From contig CAJQIB010000004.1 of the NCBI GenBank assembly GCA_905478325.1, positions 111,429-175,428 on the forward strand: DNA of 64,000 bases, written 5' to 3'. Positions within the stretch are counted from its first letter, which is position 1; every line of letters begins with the position of its first letter. Below the pieces are notes generated by a model. It was not told the origin of the DNA, did not search any database, and saw only the letters and a list, made by a program, of their open reading frames with translations. Source of the DNA: an uncultured Flavobacteriales bacterium. Its GTDB lineage: Bacteria; Bacteroidota; Bacteroidia; Flavobacteriales_D; Sanyastnellaceae. Shown here piece after piece: positions 19,884 to 28,343 of the stretch. The translations under genes were made by a program, and so were the position numbers.

Positions 19884-21416
19884 TTAATTCAACTTGGACT
19901 GCTGTGAAATAGCCCTTGCCGCAGCTTCAGCGGTATCTTCTTGGGGACCTGTAGGCGTTTCGTAAGGAATGCCACAATAACCAAACAAACATTTCTCTTT
20001 GATAATCCGATCGACAAAATCAGGCACCATGGCTTCCCAACCTTCATTGCCCGATTTGATTAAGTTGAGTGCGTCTCGGCTAAAAACACCGAGGACTTCT
20101 TGATCGAAATCGATGTCTATGATGCGCTTATTGAAAAGGAGATAATTGAAAAGCGGTTTGATCCTTGGAGGGATCGGGGTGGATTCTGTCGTCCAAAGCT
20201 CTTTTGTTTTCTCAACGTACCACGGATACAAATAGATCTTGAGATCTCTACTAAACAGAATGCCGAAGGCTTCCAGGATTCCACCGTTTAAATCACGGTA
20301 GTACTTTTCATCGAAGACTTGAGCCAGTGTACTCGCACCCATGATGACGGCCATGCGTTTTTTGGTGTGTCGCGAAAAGAAATCGACGAGCTTATAGTAT
20401 TTCTGGTAGTTAGAAATAAGAACCGTCTGACCAATTGAGCACAAGATATCAGCGCGATCTAGGAAGTCTTGTTCGTCGATATCCCCCTCAGCAGATAGGT
20501 TGTTGAGCGTTATCTCAAACAAGACTTGAATGTCCTCTTCCTTGACGTTGGACTCTTTTTTGAAGGCCTTAAGACCTTGAGCAATCATATCGATGCTCAC
20601 TTTTGTCACAGGACGAAAAGAGCCTCTAATGGCCAGAACATTCTTCTTATACAGTACATCTGATGCCTGAAGGTTTTTACCATCAGGAGAGAATATGACA
20701 GCATCGGTCATCCCGTTTTTAACAAGCTGTAGCGAAAGTAAACGGTTGTCTACCTCACGGAAAGCGGGGCCATTCATTTGAATCATATCCACCTCCAACT
20801 GCTCACGTTCCAAGTTGTCAAACAACGAGATGAGCAGTTCTTTAGGATTCTTATGAAAGAAAAGGCAGCCATAGAGGAGGTTGACACCCAATGTCCCAAC
20901 GGTTTGCTGTTGCAACAAGACGTCGGGCTCATGAAGCCGAGTGTGCATGATCACCTCGCTCGGGTCTTCGTCTGGAGTCGTTTGAAATTTCAGTCCAAAC
21001 CATCCATGACCTTGAATGGTCTTGTGATAATTGACAGTGGCTACAGTATTGGCAAAGGCGAAAAAATGTTTGGATGGATGCTCCTTTCGCTGCAATCTCG
21101 TTTCCATGAGTTGGTACTCATGATCCAACATTTTGTTCACACGGCTTTCGCAGACATATCGACCATGTTCTTCAACGCCGTAAATGGCATCGGAGAAATC
21201 CTTGTCGTAAGCAGAGATTGCTTTCGCAATGGTGCCTGAAGCACCTCCTGCACGAAAGAAATGTCGCACCACCTCTTGTCCTGCGCCGATTTCAGCAAAG
21301 GTGCCATAGAGGTCTTCGTTCAAGTTGATCCGCAGTGCTTTTTGTTTTGCGGAAAGGATGACACGGTTCGAGTCCAAAGCAAGAAGTTTGAAAAGGGAAA
21401 GTTCCCATTTCAACAA
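19884..21416 (-). CDS. Conserved protein of unknown function (510 aa, cytoplasmic)
   Basis: Not recognised as any enzyme. The protein has no signal peptide and no clear membrane helix. Its N-terminal part contains a striking conserved-looking stretch, YGTFAEIGAGQEVVRHFFRA, and then GASGTIAKAISAYDKDFSD (about residues 37-75). I recall close relatives in Bacteroidota and other phyla carrying unreliable automatic names such as TonB-dependent receptor or nicotinate-nucleotide adenylyltransferase; nothing here supports either. The start is doubtful: the two leading TTG codons (21416, 21413) overlap or abut a -7 element TACATTTG on the minus strand (21414-21421), so translation may start further in, for example at a TTG at 21377. 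It is divergent from the PhnP-like gene. Confidence 0.8.
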   Translation of the reverse strand: MLKWELSLFKLLALDSNRVILSAKQKALRINLNEDLYGTFAEIGAGQEVVRHFFRAGGASGTIAKAISAYDKDFSDAIYGVEEHGRYVCESRVNKMLDHEYQLMETRLQRKEHPSKHFFAFANTVATVNYHKTIQGHGWFGLKFQTTPDEDPSEVIMHTRLHEPDVLLQQQTVGTLGVNLLYGCLFFHKNPKELLISLFDNLEREQLEVDMIQMNGPAFREVDNRLLSLQLVKNGMTDAVIFSPDGKNLQASDVLYKKNVLAIRGSFRPVTKVSIDMIAQGLKAFKKESNVKEEDIQVLFEITLNNLSAEGDIDEQDFLDRADILCSIGQTVLISNYQKYYKLVDFFSRHTKKRMAVIMGASTLAQVFDEKYYRDLNGGILEAFGILFSRDLKIYLYPWYVEKTKELWTTESTPIPPRIKPLFNYLLFNKRIIDIDFDQEVLGVFSRDALNLIKSGNEGWEAMVPDFVDRIIKEKCLFGYCGIPYETPTGPQEDTAEAAARAISQQSKLN

Positions 21417-21421
21417 ATGTA
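21414..21421 (-). promoter_or_regulatory. -7 element for the 510-aa unknown gene
   Basis: Minus strand reads TACATTTG, a perfect TAnnTTTG. It overlaps the first candidate TTG start of the gene it should serve, so either the start lies downstream or the match is accidental. Confidence 0.5.
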
Positions 21422-21437
21422 CGATGCGAACACTGCG

Positions 21438-21445
21438 TAACTTCG
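21438..21445 (+). promoter_or_regulatory. -7 element for the PhnP-like gene, leaderless arrangement
   Basis: TAACTTCG is followed by 4 bases and then the ATG at 21450. No -33 TTTG is evident. The predicted transcript would begin at or next to the ATG. Confidence 0.55.
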
Positions 21446-21449
21446 TGCC

Positions 21450-22232
21450 ATGCAGGTTGAAATGACATTCTTAGGAACGGGCACTTCGCAGGGGGTGCCG
21501 GTAATCACTTGCAAATGTGCTGTATGCACGAGTCTGGATCCAAAGGACCAACGATTGAGAACTTCCGTTCTGATGCGAACGTCGAGCCATACGGTGGCCA
21601 TTGATTCAGGCCCTGATTTCCGACAACAAATGCTCCGAGCTAAAGTGGATCATTTGGACGGCTTGGTCTTAACGCATGAGCACAAAGATCATATCGCGGG
21701 ATTGGATGATATCCGTGCATTCAATTTTGCAAGTGGCCGTGAAATGCCGGTGTATTCGACCGTCCGCGTGCAAAAAGCGTTACGACAAGAATTCCATTAT
21801 GTCTTTGCGGCTAAAACGTATCCCGGCATACCTCGGGTGACATTGCACGAGATCAATGATGAACCGTTTAGAATTGGTGAGGATGAGTGGACTCCTTTGC
21901 CCGTGAAGCACGGTGACATGCCTGTCTTGGGATTTCGACTCGGAGGGATCGCCTATATCACCGATGCCAACTTCTTGGAAGCGCAAACATGGGATCGGTT
22001 AGAAGGCGTTGATGTCTTGGTGTTAAATGCTTTAAGGAAGGAATCACACCTGAGCCATTTTACCTTGGGTGAAGCCCTTGAAATTGCAGAGAAAGTGGGC
22101 GCCCGAGAAACGTATTTAACGCACATTAGCCATCAATTGGGGCAACACGAATCGGTACAAAAGGAACTGCCAAAAGGAGTTTTCTTGGCATACGATGGAT
22201 TGGTTGTTTCCTCTCAAATGAAAATATCATGA
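21450..22232 (+). CDS. MBL-fold hydrolase, PhnP-like phosphodiesterase
   Basis: A metallo-beta-lactamase-fold hydrolase of 260 residues. The N-terminus FLGTGTSQGVPV and the Cys-rich CKCAVC near residue 25, a structural zinc site in PhnP, place it with PhnP-like phosphoribosyl cyclic phosphodiesterases. The active-site motif THEHKDHIAGLDD lies near residue 75, and further ligands occur at KHGDMPV and in the C-terminal THISHQLG. No phosphonate (phn) genes are nearby, so the true substrate is unknown; cyclic phosphodiesters are the best guess. It overlaps the start of the lipid A acyltransferase by 4 bp (ATGA), indicating coupled translation. Confidence 0.85.
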   Translation: MQVEMTFLGTGTSQGVPVITCKCAVCTSLDPKDQRLRTSVLMRTSSHTVAIDSGPDFRQQMLRAKVDHLDGLVLTHEHKDHIAGLDDIRAFNFASGREMPVYSTVRVQKALRQEFHYVFAAKTYPGIPRVTLHEINDEPFRIGEDEWTPLPVKHGDMPVLGFRLGGIAYITDANFLEAQTWDRLEGVDVLVLNALRKESHLSHFTLGEALEIAEKVGARETYLTHISHQLGQHESVQKELPKGVFLAYDGLVVSSQMKIS

Positions 22233-23158
22233 TGCTCCGGTTTTTGTTGCTATTGAGTCGGCTGCCCTATGGCATGCTACATGCTTTAGGCGAGGTGCTA
22301 GCGTTTCTCGCTCATCGTGTTTTTGGATACCGAAAAGCGGTGATTCGGGGCAATATTTCCCGCAGTTTTCCGGGTGCATCCGTTACGGATACGCAGAGAA
22401 TTGAACGGCTTTATTACCGACATTTTGGTGCGATTACCGTAGAGTCGGTCAAACATTTCACGGTTTCAGAATCCGATGCCATGAGTCGAATGGAATACGT
22501 CCATGCGGATGTCTTCGATCCATTTCATGCTGCTGGACGAAGTGTATTGATTGCGGGAGGGCACATGAACAACTGGGAACTCTATGCGTTGACGGCACAT
22601 CAGAGTGTTCCCCATGATGTTATGGCGGTCTATAAGAAGTTGTCAAATTTGGAGATGGATGTGGCCATGCGGAAGTCCCGCGAACGGTTTGGGTTGGAAA
22701 TGGTTCGGACCATTGACTCCGCTGCCTGGATGCAAGAGCACATGGGCAAGAATCGCCCAAAGGCGATCGTTATGGGATTTGACCAGAGTCCAGCAGACCC
22801 TGCAAAGTCTTGGTGGAATGTGTTTCTGCATCAGGAGACGGCCTGGTATTTTGGATTGGAAAAATGGGCGCGTCAATACGACTTGCCCGTCATTTTTGGT
22901 CACATTCAGAAAACCGGAAGAGGACGATACCGAACCGTCTACGAAGTGGTCACAGATGCGCCTCGGACCCTTCCAGAAGGAGCCATCTTGGAGCGCTGCA
23001 TACGTCTGCTCGAACAGGATGTAAAAAGCAACCCTGAGCAGTGGCTTTGGTCGCACAAACGCTGGAAGCACCGCAGAGGAGAGGGACAGGTTTTGCATGA
23101 AAACATAGATTCTTCGGCACAAGCAGTTGATCCAATCCAATCCGAACCCCATGCATGA
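22229..23158 (+). CDS. Lipid A biosynthesis acyltransferase (LpxL/HtrB family)
   Basis: An inner-membrane acyltransferase that adds a secondary acyl chain to lipid A. The 309-residue protein has an N-terminal membrane segment (residues 1-30) and the catalytic H-x4-E/D motif in GGHMNNWELYAL near residue 111. The later MGFDQSPADPAKSWW block corresponds to the conserved second region (DQ). Bacteroidota usually have one such gene, and whether this acts as LpxL or LpxM cannot be told. It overlaps the upstream hydrolase by 4 bp and the downstream rarA by 8 bp, so the three form a tight operon despite unrelated functions. Confidence 0.92.
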   Translation: MMLRFLLLLSRLPYGMLHALGEVLAFLAHRVFGYRKAVIRGNISRSFPGASVTDTQRIERLYYRHFGAITVESVKHFTVSESDAMSRMEYVHADVFDPFHAAGRSVLIAGGHMNNWELYALTAHQSVPHDVMAVYKKLSNLEMDVAMRKSRERFGLEMVRTIDSAAWMQEHMGKNRPKAIVMGFDQSPADPAKSWWNVFLHQETAWYFGLEKWARQYDLPVIFGHIQKTGRGRYRTVYEVVTDAPRTLPEGAILERCIRLLEQDVKSNPEQWLWSHKRWKHRRGEGQVLHENIDSSAQAVDPIQSEPHA

Positions 23159-24425
23159 ATCGCCGTTGGCAGAGCGAATGCGTCCGCGTTCTTTGGAAGC
23201 GTATCTCGGGCAAGGACACTTGGTCGGAAAGGATACCGTTTTAAGACGAGCCTTGGAAGCAGGCAACCTGCCTTCCATGATTTTGTGGGGGCCTCCAGGG
23301 GTGGGTAAAACAACGTTGGCGCGAATATTAGCGGAACAGTCCGAACGACCTTTTCATCAGTTGTCTGCCATACACAGTGGTGTGAAAGAAGTCCGCGAAG
23401 TCATTCAAAGTGTCAAACGTTCAGGAATGTTTGCCGGCCGAGCGATTCTATTCATTGACGAAATTCATAGGTTCTCAAAATCTCAACAAGACAGCTTGTT
23501 GGGAGCTGTTGAACAGGGCCTTGTGACGTTGATTGGAGCGACGACTGAGAACCCCTCTTTTGAAGTGATTCCGGCTTTAAGGAGTAGGTGTCAAATATAT
23601 GTTTTGCAGCCTTTTAGCGAAGATCAATTAAAGTCATTGGTAGCGAGAGCGATGGAGCAAGATCCGCTCTTTCAGAAGACCGACGTTGTCATCGAAGAAT
23701 GGAGTGCTTTGTTGCGAGCTAGTGGAGGTGATGGCCGCCGATTATTGAATATTTTAGAGCTCGTTGTTGAAGGCCATCAAGCGGACAAGTTGTCATTGAC
23801 TGACGCCATGGTCTGGGATTCTATTCAAACGCAACCGGTGGCGTATGCCAAAACGGGAGAGTCGCATTACGATATCATCTCTGCGTTTATCAAAAGCATA
23901 CGCGGCAGTGATCCCAATGCTGCGGTCTACTACTTGGCTCGGATGCTTGAAGGAGGTGAAGATGCGAAGTTCATCGCCAGGCGGTTGATAATCTCAGCAT
24001 CTGAAGACATCGGAATGGCCAACCCTACAGCATTGGTTATGGCGACCAATGCATTTCTAGCTGTTGAACGCATCGGCATGCCAGAAGGACGCATCATTTT
24101 ATCACAATGCACGATTTACTTGGCGACCAGCGCAAAGAGTAACGCGTCGTATGCAGCCATTGCTGAAGCAACAAAAGCGGTGCGTCAAGAGGGGGATTTA
24201 CCCATTCCACTGTCCTTGCGAAATGCTCCCACAGATCTCATGAAGGATCTCGGGTATGGATCAGGGTATGCCTATGACCACGATGCCGAAGGAGGATTTA
24301 GCGGGCAAGAATTGATGCCGGAAGCGTTGAGTGGTCGTGTTTTTTACCAACCGGGAGACAACGCTCGTGAGCAGCAATTAAAGACTCAATTGCGGTCAAT
24401 GTGGAAGGAGAAATACGGCTATTGA
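23151..24425 (+). CDS. rarA: Replication-associated recombination protein RarA (MgsA)
   Basis: A hexameric AAA+ ATPase acting at stalled replication forks. The 424-residue protein shows Walker A (GPPGVGKTTLA near residue 50), Walker B with DEIHRFSKSQQDSLL and sensor 1 in GATTENPSFEV. The C-terminal MgsA domain carries the family block DPNAAVYYLARMLEGGEDAKF. The ATG at 23151 was taken rather than a TTG at 23127 because it places the N-terminus at the usual distance from RMRPRSLEAYLGQ. It ends tail to tail with the subtilisin gene, overlapping by 7 bp. Confidence 0.96.
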   Translation: MHESPLAERMRPRSLEAYLGQGHLVGKDTVLRRALEAGNLPSMILWGPPGVGKTTLARILAEQSERPFHQLSAIHSGVKEVREVIQSVKRSGMFAGRAILFIDEIHRFSKSQQDSLLGAVEQGLVTLIGATTENPSFEVIPALRSRCQIYVLQPFSEDQLKSLVARAMEQDPLFQKTDVVIEEWSALLRASGGDGRRLLNILELVVEGHQADKLSLTDAMVWDSIQTQPVAYAKTGESHYDIISAFIKSIRGSDPNAAVYYLARMLEGGEDAKFIARRLIISASEDIGMANPTALVMATNAFLAVERIGMPEGRIILSQCTIYLATSAKSNASYAAIAEATKAVRQEGDLPIPLSLRNAPTDLMKDLGYGSGYAYDHDAEGGFSGQELMPEALSGRVFYQPGDNAREQQLKTQLRSMWKEKYGY

Positions 24426-26140
24426 GGGCTCCAAATCCAAGGCGTAGAACCAACGTGTTCACCTGATTCAAGCCATTCAAGCAGGTATGAACCGGGTCCA
24501 AGTTGAGCAGGTCCGTGCATCCACCCTTGCAGCACCCCTTCCTGGGTGATCCAAGAATCGATGAGCCCGGTGGCAATCAATTTTCCGTTGGTCGATACGA
24601 TGCGCCATTCATTGGGTGATTGATCACCCGCGTATTGCCAGCGCACAGGCCATGAGGTGGTGGGGTTAGGAAAAACCAGAATCGATGGGTCATTTTGTGA
24701 TGGGTTAAACCACGTTGCGGCTCCATCGTCATCCAAAAACTCAAATGCGCGCTGCAAATGGGGAATGCCATAGCCCATGCTGTCATTTGGAGATGTCGAC
24801 AAATGAGCCGAAGCGATAATGGCGGCTCGAATTTCAGCTGCAGATTTTGCAGGGAAAGCCTGCCACAAGCAAGCAGCAGCACCGCATAAAATGGGGGATG
24901 AGAAGCTCGTGCCATTCCCATGGCGGATGGTTGAGTCTGCATTTGGATATGCGGCTTGAACTCCAAGCGCCATGACTTCCGGTTTAATGCGACCATCTGA
25001 AGCGGGCCCCCAACCGCTAAAAGAAGCATGCTGCCCTTCTGCATCGACGGCACCGACGCTGAGGATGCCATGTGCATCTGCTGGCGCAGTAATGGAATGC
25101 CAGGGAGCGTTGCCGCTATTCCCAGCGCTCGTGACACATAAAATTCCACGTTCAGCGGCCCAAGTCATGGCTTGTGAGATTCGGGCTGTCACACCATTGA
25201 GGTCGTCGGGTGTATGATTCATGGTTGAATCGTCAAATAAGCTATATCCCAACGAGGTGTTGATGAGATCCACTCCGACACTGTCGGCATGCTCGGCAGC
25301 GGCCACCCAATAGTCTTCTTCGATGAGGTACTCACTGTAAGCGTCCTCCGTGCGGTACAGGACATACGTGGCATCAGGAGCTGTACCAATCAATGAATCT
25401 TCCAAAAAGCCAGCCATGGTGCCTAGAACTGATGTTCCATGACGGTGGTGAGCAAACAGACCTCCCTGGCTATTCATCGCATCCAAACCTTCCAGAATTC
25501 GTCCTTCTTGCCACGCTCTTTCAAATACGGGAAGGGATTCCACATATTCGAATCCGGCATCCAACACTCCGATCCACATATTATCGCCTCGGAAACCGAG
25601 GCCATGCAGCCAATCTCCGTGCAGCTGTTCGAGCCCTTTCCAGCTGCTTCCATATTCGGTAGCAGTGTTGCCGTGATCGCGTGTGCTCCGTTTCGCAACC
25701 GCGATTGGATCGAGATCAATGGAGTCTGATTCAATTTGAATGACTGATTTGACGGCTACAACGAAGGGCAAATCGGTCAGGGAAAAAGGGTCGAAAGTTG
25801 AATCTGTCGTTGCCACGGTCACGGCGTTAAACCAGCGGCTTGACAGGATGACTTTCAATTCGGACATCGCCCTGATGGCGGCAACATAATCGGGCGGAAT
25901 GGGCATGTCACGTTCTGTAACGGCGATACTCTGCTTAGAGCGCCGGGCAAGGGAGCGTGCGCTTAGAAATGCTTCAGGAGCATCCAAGAGATACGAAGTG
26001 GAGTATCCATCAGGCAAGTCCTCGGCTACTTTTCCTTCAAATTGTACCCAATAACGATCGGGCGCCGACTGCGCGAGACCCGTTTGATTGAGTCCTGATA
26101 GCATCAGAACAAGAACTCCAATCTGACATAAGACTCTCAT
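24419..26140 (-). CDS. Secreted subtilisin-like serine protease with T9SS sorting domain
   Basis: A 573-residue S8-family protease. A signal peptide (residues 1-24, ending in LAQ) is followed by an I9-like propeptide region and the catalytic domain. The triad is visible as Asp194 (GVLDAGF), His234 (HRHGTSVLG) and Ser412 (NGTSFSSP), with the oxyanion Asn341 in TSAGNSGNAP. The last 75 residues (FPNPTTSWPV and a final beta-rich part) are a type A T9SS C-terminal domain, so the product should cross the outer membrane and be anchored or released there. It overlaps the upstream YwqK-repeat gene by 4 bp, implying coupled expression. Substrate preference is not predictable. Confidence 0.93.
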   Translation of the reverse strand: MRVLCQIGVLVLMLSGLNQTGLAQSAPDRYWVQFEGKVAEDLPDGYSTSYLLDAPEAFLSARSLARRSKQSIAVTERDMPIPPDYVAAIRAMSELKVILSSRWFNAVTVATTDSTFDPFSLTDLPFVVAVKSVIQIESDSIDLDPIAVAKRSTRDHGNTATEYGSSWKGLEQLHGDWLHGLGFRGDNMWIGVLDAGFEYVESLPVFERAWQEGRILEGLDAMNSQGGLFAHHRHGTSVLGTMAGFLEDSLIGTAPDATYVLYRTEDAYSEYLIEEDYWVAAAEHADSVGVDLINTSLGYSLFDDSTMNHTPDDLNGVTARISQAMTWAAERGILCVTSAGNSGNAPWHSITAPADAHGILSVGAVDAEGQHASFSGWGPASDGRIKPEVMALGVQAAYPNADSTIRHGNGTSFSSPILCGAAACLWQAFPAKSAAEIRAAIIASAHLSTSPNDSMGYGIPHLQRAFEFLDDDGAATWFNPSQNDPSILVFPNPTTSWPVRWQYAGDQSPNEWRIVSTNGKLIATGLIDSWITQEGVLQGWMHGPAQLGPGSYLLEWLESGEHVGSTPWIWSPQ

Positions 26141-27249
26141 TGTTCATCGGTTTCCACCAATACCCCCGCTTCGAATCGTTCTGTTTTATGGAGGCGGCCA
26201 TTCATGTCGAAGTGAAACACCTCACCATCTAACAGCCCGTCTTTGTATTCGCCTTCTTTTCGAATTTGTTGGCCTTTGATGACCCGACGGACATACGTAT
26301 CGCCGCTCAGTTCATCAACCTCTTCCACCATGGTCCATTCGCCATTGTCATGCCATTCAGTAAAAGCACCTTCCTTCAAGGTGTCTTCAACCGTAAACTC
26401 CTCTTTGGGACGTTCGTCAGGAAAAAGAAGAAGCACGTGACCGTTCTCTGGAATTTCTTGAATCAACTGTCCATCCTCGAATTGTCTCGTCGTTTCTACT
26501 TTGCCATTTTCAAGGAATGTTTTCCAAAACCCGTTCTCCACACCTCCTTTATACATGCCGATCGAGCGCGGCATACCAGTCGGGTAGTTGGCTCGACACA
26601 AGCCATCAAATAGTCCCTCGCTGTATCCGATTTCTGAAAGTAGGGATCCCGTTTCGCTGAAGGTCTTCCACACACCATCCCGTTCACCGTTGCTATAACT
26701 CCCGGACTCGATGATCAAGCCATTGGTTCCTGTCGTTTGAGTAGCTCCATGAAGCTTGCCATTGCTATAGTTTTCCATGAGTCTCAATTGGCCTGTTTTA
26801 TCGTAGAATTTCCACGCACCTAGCTTTTGCCGTATTGGCTCGAATTCGGCATTGAGTTTCTTGGTCCTCACGTAAATGCCTTCCGCTTGAAGAGATCCAT
26901 CTTCACGAAAGTGCTTCGCCTGAGATTTATTTCCATTGTCCGTATTGATGATTTCGGACATGATTTCACCCGATTCGTAATAGTGCAGAAACACGCCTTC
27001 TGGCACACCCGCTTGAAACGAACCCGAATAATAGAGGCTTCCGTTTGGCCACACACGAATCCAAACCCCTTGTTTTTTGCCATCAGAATCCAAGAGGTTG
27101 TAGTCAACTCCGGCTTCACCTTCTGGCCACTGAGGTCCCGATTGAGAGGTGGGTTGAGCCAAGGATGTAGCGCAGAATAAGAGGAAAAAGCCGACCGTGA
27201 TAAGAAGGTCTCTGAGCATGGTGGACGGTTGGGAGAAAGGGTGAATCAT
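26137..27249 (-). CDS. Secreted YwqK/MORN-like repeat protein
   Basis: A 370-residue exported protein made of about ten repeats of the type G-x-W-x3-Y-x-N-G-x-L (for example GVWKTFSETGSLLSEIGYSE), the MORN-variant or YwqK repeat. Databases often call such proteins antitoxin YwqK, but no toxin is nearby and a secreted protein cannot work as one. The signal peptide ends FCATSLAQ. Two starts are possible: ATG 27249 and ATG 27219. The first is preferred because a full promoter ends only 5 bases before it. It is translationally coupled to the subtilisin. A scaffold or surface role is a guess. Confidence 0.85.
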   Translation of the reverse strand: MIHPFSQPSTMLRDLLITVGFFLLFCATSLAQPTSQSGPQWPEGEAGVDYNLLDSDGKKQGVWIRVWPNGSLYYSGSFQAGVPEGVFLHYYESGEIMSEIINTDNGNKSQAKHFREDGSLQAEGIYVRTKKLNAEFEPIRQKLGAWKFYDKTGQLRLMENYSNGKLHGATQTTGTNGLIIESGSYSNGERDGVWKTFSETGSLLSEIGYSEGLFDGLCRANYPTGMPRSIGMYKGGVENGFWKTFLENGKVETTRQFEDGQLIQEIPENGHVLLLFPDERPKEEFTVEDTLKEGAFTEWHDNGEWTMVEEVDELSGDTYVRRVIKGQQIRKEGEYKDGLLDGEVFHFDMNGRLHKTERFEAGVLVETDEQ

Positions 27250-27254
27250 GGGTA

Positions 27255-27284
27255 CGAAAATAGCAAAGAGAGGCAGACGACAAA
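27255..27284 (-). promoter_or_regulatory. Promoter of the YwqK-subtilisin operon, leaderless
   Basis: On the minus strand TTTG (27281-27284) is followed by an 18-base spacer and TATTTTCG (27255-27262), then 5 bases and the ATG at 27249. Both elements match the Bacteroidota consensus with one substitution. Confidence 0.7.
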
Positions 27285-27370
27285 GCTATCCAAGGCAACA
27301 GCTGATAACAAGTGAACGAAAGTTCATGAGTTTTCTGCACCCAATCCAAGATTCAAGAGACCTCTTGTCT

Positions 27371-27378
27371 TAGTTTTG
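27371..27378 (+). promoter_or_regulatory. -7 element for mdh
   Basis: TAGTTTTG is a perfect TAnnTTTG. The predicted leader before the ATG at 27411 is about 28 bases. No matching -33 TTTG was seen at the right distance. Confidence 0.55.
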
Positions 27379-27410
27379 CCAGCAATTAGACCCCTAATTC
27401 CTATTGGATC

Positions 27411-28343
27411 ATGAAAGTTACTGTCGTCGGAGCTGGAAATGTCGGAGCCACTTGTGCGAATGTCTTGGCATCACGTGAAGTGGCCAATGAGGTCGTTTTA
27501 TTGGACATCAAAGACGGATTTGCAGAAGGCAAGGCCTTGGATATTTGGGAAACCGCTCCCATTAACTTGTATGACACCCGAACCGTGGGGTGCACCAATG
27601 ATTACGCGAGAACAGCAGGTTCTGAGGTCGTGGTCATCACCAGTGGTCTTCCAAGAAAGCCGGGGATGAGCCGGGACGACTTGATTGCGACCAACGCGGG
27701 CATCGTAAAGAGCGTAACCAGTCAGATTTTAGAGCACAGCCCAGAAGCGATCATCATTGTCGTTTCCAATCCATTGGACGTGATGACCTATTGCGCTTAT
27801 TTAGCAGCTGGGGTGGACTCCAAGAAAGTGATGGGCATGGCGGGCATTCTGGATACTGCACGATACCGCGCCTTCTTAGCCGAAGCGTTGGACTGCTCTC
27901 CAAAGGACATTCAAGCCGTATTGATGGGAGGACATGGTGATACCATGGTTCCTCTTCCGCGTTATACGACTGTCGGGGGCATTCCGGTGACGGAATTGAT
28001 TGATGCGGATGCGTTGGAGGCGATTGTCAACCGTGCGAAGAAAGGTGGAGGTGAGATCGTGAATTTGTTGGGCACATCGGCATGGTATGCTCCAGGAGCC
28101 GCAGCCGCGCAAATGGTAGAAGCCATTGTTCGGGACCAAAAACGCATCTTCCCAGTGTGCGCTTGGCTTACCGGTGAATATGGAATCAATGATTTGTACA
28201 TCGGTGTTCCGGTGAAGTTGGGCAAAAATGGAATTGAAGAAATCATCGAACTCCAATTGAACGAAGAAGAGAAAGCGCTGCTTGTTGAAAGCGAAAAGGC
28301 TGTGCGCGGCGTAGCAGAAGTGCTAGATCGAATGAACGGTTGA
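27411..28343 (+). CDS. mdh: Malate dehydrogenase (LDH-like type)
   Basis: Oxidises malate to oxaloacetate with NAD+ in the TCA cycle. The 310-residue protein shows the nucleotide-binding motif GAGNVGATCA at the N-terminus and LLDIKDG at the end of beta-2 (Asp binding the NAD ribose). The substrate loop PRKPGMSRDD has the Arg specific for malate rather than lactate, and the catalytic His lies in MGGHGDTMVPL. It ends directly against the stop codon of the convergent FG-GAP gene, with no base between, and its terminator lies inside that gene. With pckA nearby it supplies gluconeogenesis. Confidence 0.97.
   Translation: MKVTVVGAGNVGATCANVLASREVANEVVLLDIKDGFAEGKALDIWETAPINLYDTRTVGCTNDYARTAGSEVVVITSGLPRKPGMSRDDLIATNAGIVKSVTSQILEHSPEAIIIVVSNPLDVMTYCAYLAAGVDSKKVMGMAGILDTARYRAFLAEALDCSPKDIQAVLMGGHGDTMVPLPRYTTVGGIPVTELIDADALEAIVNRAKKGGGEIVNLLGTSAWYAPGAAAAQMVEAIVRDQKRIFPVCAWLTGEYGINDLYIGVPVKLGKNGIEEIIELQLNEEEKALLVESEKAVRGVAEVLDRMNG

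Noticed and set aside
22643..23278. A 211-codon minus-strand frame across the acyltransferase and rarA
   Set aside because: It spans two well-identified plus-strand genes, shows no family signature and no promoter.
26137..27249. Toxin-antitoxin system suggested by the YwqK repeat
   Set aside because: The protein is exported and has no toxin gene beside it; the repeat name alone is not evidence.
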